Source: Burkholderiales bacterium
GTDB lineage: Bacteria; Pseudomonadota; Gammaproteobacteria; Burkholderiales; JAEUOS01
Direction of reading: 5' to 3'
DNA length: 6,241 nucleotides
Assembly: GCA_947456845.1 (NCBI GenBank)
Contig: CANGUJ010000249.1
Location: 1 to 6,241 of the forward strand
Shown: positions 4,312 to 6,241 of the stretch, piece by piece
Position numbering within the stretch: the first letter of the stretch is position 1
How the letters are laid out: the number at the start of each line of letters is the position of its first letter
Notes under the pieces: model-generated
Databases searched by the model: none
The model's input: only the letters and a program-made list of their open reading frames with translations
Told to the model about the DNA's origin: nothing
Program-made: the position numbers and the translations under genes

Positions 4312-6241
4312 CTACCCGGCCATTGATTTGCCGCCACCGTAGCTCGACAGCGGCGTCAGCGTGCCGCCCCGGCTGACGCGCACGGCGCAGTACTTGAATT
4401 CCGGAATCTTGCCGAACGGGTCGAGCACCGGGTTGGTCAGCAGGTTGGCAGCCGCCTCGTAATAGCAGAACGGCATGAACACCCCGCCGCGCGGCGTCCC
4501 CTCTTCAGCGCGCGCATACAGCGATACCTTGCCGCGCCTGGACTCGACGGTGATGATGTCGCCGGGTGCTGCTCCCATCTGCTCCAGATCGAGCGGGTGC
4601 AACATGGCGACCGCGAACGGCTCGATGACATCGAGCACCGACGCACGGCGGGTCATCGAACCTGTGTGCCAATGCTCGAGCTGGCGGCCGGTGATGAGCA
4701 CGAAGGGATACGCCGCGTCCGGTTGCTCGGCCGCCGGAATCAGGTCGGCCGGCACCAGCTTGGCGCGCCCGGTCGGTGTCGGAAAACGCTCGGTAAAGAC
4801 CACGGGCGTGCCGGGATCGCCCTCGGCCTCCAGCGGATAGGTAAGCCCGGATTCCGCGTTGAGGCGTTCCCAGGTCATGCCGGCGATGGAAGGCATGGCG
4901 TGGCGCATCTCGTCGAACACCTCGGCCACGCCGCTGTCCTCGCCCTGGTAATTCCAGTCCAGGCCGAGCCGCCGCGCGATCTCCTGGATGATCCACAAAT
5001 CCTGGCGCGCCTGCCCCGGGCATTCGAGCGCACGCCGGCCCAACTGGACCATGCGGTCGGTATTACTGAAGGTGCCGGTCTTCTCGGGAAAGGCCGAAGC
5101 CGGCAACACCACGTCGGCGAGATAGGCCGTCTCGGTCATGAATATGTCCTGCACCACCAGGCATTTCAGGTTGGCCATCGCCTCGCGCGCATGCTGCAGA
5201 TCCGGGTCGGACATCGCGGGGTTCTCGCCCATGATGTACATGCCCCAGATCTTTGCCGGATCGGTGTCGGGCGCCATCGCCTTGCGCATGATCTCCACCA
5301 CGGTCAGGCCGGGCTTGCGGTCAAGGCTGGCGTTCCACAACTTCTCGAACTTCGCATTGGCCTCCGGGTTGTCGACCCGCCGGTAGTCCGGATACATCAT
5401 CGGAATCAGGCCGGCGTCGGAGGCACCCTGGACATTGTTCTGCCCGCGCAGGGGGTGCAGTCCCGTGCCCGGCCGGCCGATCTGCCCGGTCATCATGCAC
5501 AGCGCGATCAAGCAACGCGCGTTGTCGGTGCCGTGGATGTGCTGCGAAATGCCCATGCCCCACAGGATCATCGCGCTCTTCGCGGTAGCGAATGCGCGCG
5601 CGACCTCGCGTATGGTTGAGGCCGGGATGCCGCATATCTTTTCCATCACCTCGGGCGCGTAGCCGCGCACGTTTTGCGCCAGCGCCTCGTAGCCGCTGGT
5701 GCGATCCCGCACGAACGCCTCGTTGACCAGGCCTTCCTCGACGATGGTGTACATCATCGCGTTGAGCAGGGCGACATCGGTGTCGGCCTTGAATTGCAGG
5801 TAGCGCCAGGCGCTGCGGTGCAGATCGTTGCGGCGCGGATCGGCGACCACCAGCCTGGTGCCGTTCCTGGCAGCGTTCTTGATCCATGTCGCGGCCACCG
5901 GATGATTGGAGGTCGGATTGGCGCCGATTACCAGAACGAGTTCGGCATGGCGGACGTCTGAGACCTGGTTGGAAACCGCGCCGGAACCCACGCCTTCAAG
6001 CAGCGCCGAAACCGACGAGGCATGGCATAGCCGCGTGCAGTGGTCGACGTTGTTGCTGCCGAAGCCGGTACGCACCAGCTTCTGGAACAGATAGGCCTCC
6101 TCGTTGCTGCCTTTGGCCGAGCCGAAGCCGGCCAGCGCGTACCGGCCATGCGAATCGCGCAGCGCCTTGAGCCCGCCCGCGGCCATGTCCAGGGCCTCCT
6201 CCCAGCTCGCTTCGCGAAATATCTCGTGCAATTGCGCCGGA
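4312..6241 (-). CDS. fdhF: Formate dehydrogenase alpha (catalytic, Mo/W-bis-MGD) subunit, C-terminal part
   Basis: This cytoplasmic molybdopterin enzyme oxidises formate to CO2. Visible are 642 codons ending at TAG 4312-4314; the frame stays open past the right edge. FdsA-type proteins are about 950 residues, so the N-terminal iron-sulfur part is probably outside. The TTG at 6229-6231 is not the start, because family sequence continues upstream of it. Counting from that codon as residue 1: CTRLCHASS at 65-73 holds the metal-ligand Cys69 (TGC at 6025-6027) and His70, so this is a Cys and not a selenocysteine enzyme. MGQ-domain blocks follow: VIGANPTSNHP (101-111), DPRRND (131-136), WGMGISQHIHGTDNAR (224-239), GQIGRPGTGLHPLRGQNNVQG (249-269), MGENPAMSDPD (334-344) and LPASAFPEKTGTFSNTDR (376-393). 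The C-terminal dinucleotide-binding domain starts near 508, with LITGRQLEHWHTGSMTRR (512-529) and FCYYEAAANLL (588-598). It closely resembles FdsA of NAD-dependent formate dehydrogenases. No fdsC or fdsD follows it. Confidence 0.95.
   Translation of the reverse strand, partial: PAQLHEIFREASWEEALDMAAGGLKALRDSHGRYALAGFGSAKGSNEEAYLFQKLVRTGFGSNNVDHCTRLCHASSVSALLEGVGSGAVSNQVSDVRHAELVLVIGANPTSNHPVAATWIKNAARNGTRLVVADPRRNDLHRSAWRYLQFKADTDVALLNAMMYTIVEEGLVNEAFVRDRTSGYEALAQNVRGYAPEVMEKICGIPASTIREVARAFATAKSAMILWGMGISQHIHGTDNARCLIALCMMTGQIGRPGTGLHPLRGQNNVQGASDAGLIPMMYPDYRRVDNPEANAKFEKLWNASLDRKPGLTVVEIMRKAMAPDTDPAKIWGMYIMGENPAMSDPDLQHAREAMANLKCLVVQDIFMTETAYLADVVLPASAFPEKTGTFSNTDRMVQLGRRALECPGQARQDLWIIQEIARRLGLDWNYQGEDSGVAEVFDEMRHAMPSIAGMTWERLNAESGLTYPLEAEGDPGTPVVFTERFPTPTGRAKLVPADLIPAAEQPDAAYPFVLITGRQLEHWHTGSMTRRASVLDVIEPFAVAMLHPLDLEQMGAAPGDIITVESRRGKVSLYARAEEGTPRGGVFMPFCYYEAAANLLTNPVLDPFGKIPEFKYCAVRVSRGGTLTPLSSYGGGKSMAG

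Noticed and set aside
4597..5619. 340-codon open frame on the plus strand
   Set aside because: Antisense shadow of the formate dehydrogenase gene, with no domain, ribosome-binding site or partner gene.
6025..6027. Possible selenocysteine at the formate dehydrogenase active site
   Set aside because: The codon at this position reads TGC (Cys), not TGA, so the enzyme is the cysteine form.
6229..6231. TTG as the start of the formate dehydrogenase gene
   Set aside because: The frame remains open to the window edge with Pro-Ala-Gln before it, and the family has a further N-terminal region, so this is an internal Leu codon of a gene cut by the edge.

Overview
The window is a stretch of high-GC bacterial chromosome in which all four recognisable genes lie on the minus strand. 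Reading in the direction of transcription (right to left) they are: the C-terminal two thirds of a molybdopterin formate dehydrogenase alpha subunit (FdsA type), oxalyl-CoA decarboxylase (oxc), formate-tetrahydrofolate ligase (fhs), and the N-terminal third of a Bug/TctC-type periplasmic solute-binding protein of a tripartite tricarboxylate transporter (TTT). The high GC, the FdsA-type formate dehydrogenase and a free-standing Bug protein suggest a betaproteobacterium (Burkholderiales or Rhodocyclales). This is inferred from family resemblance; no marker gene is present to prove it.

The genes form a coherent C2-to-C1 module. Oxalyl-CoA is decarboxylated by Oxc to formyl-CoA and CO2. Formate released from formyl-CoA can be oxidised to CO2 by the formate dehydrogenase for reducing power, or bound to tetrahydrofolate by Fhs for C1 biosynthesis. 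The CoA transferase normally paired with Oxc (formyl-CoA:oxalate CoA-transferase, frc) is not in the window. The solute-binding protein may deliver the carboxylate substrate, but its ligand cannot be read from sequence.

Layout: 4312-6241 formate dehydrogenase, running off the right edge; 3998-4311 a 314-base non-coding stretch with a likely intrinsic terminator, a candidate oxc promoter and a long leader rich in stem-loops; 2282-3997 oxc; 2162-2281 a 120-base spacer with a 16-bp palindrome and a candidate fhs promoter; 485-2161 fhs; 308-484 a spacer with inverted repeats and a candidate promoter; 1-307 the solute-binding protein, running off the left edge.

The most notable observation is regulatory. 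The spacers before oxc and before fhs each carry a dyad of the FNR/ANR type (TTGAC-N4-GTCAA before fhs, ATGAT-N4-GTCAA before oxc). Each is followed at almost the same distance (22 and 23 bases) by a -10-like hexamer with no matching -35 box. This is the geometry of a class II CRP/FNR-family activator centred near -41.5, and it suggests that oxc and fhs are separate transcription units under one shared regulator. It is a prediction from spacing and motif only.
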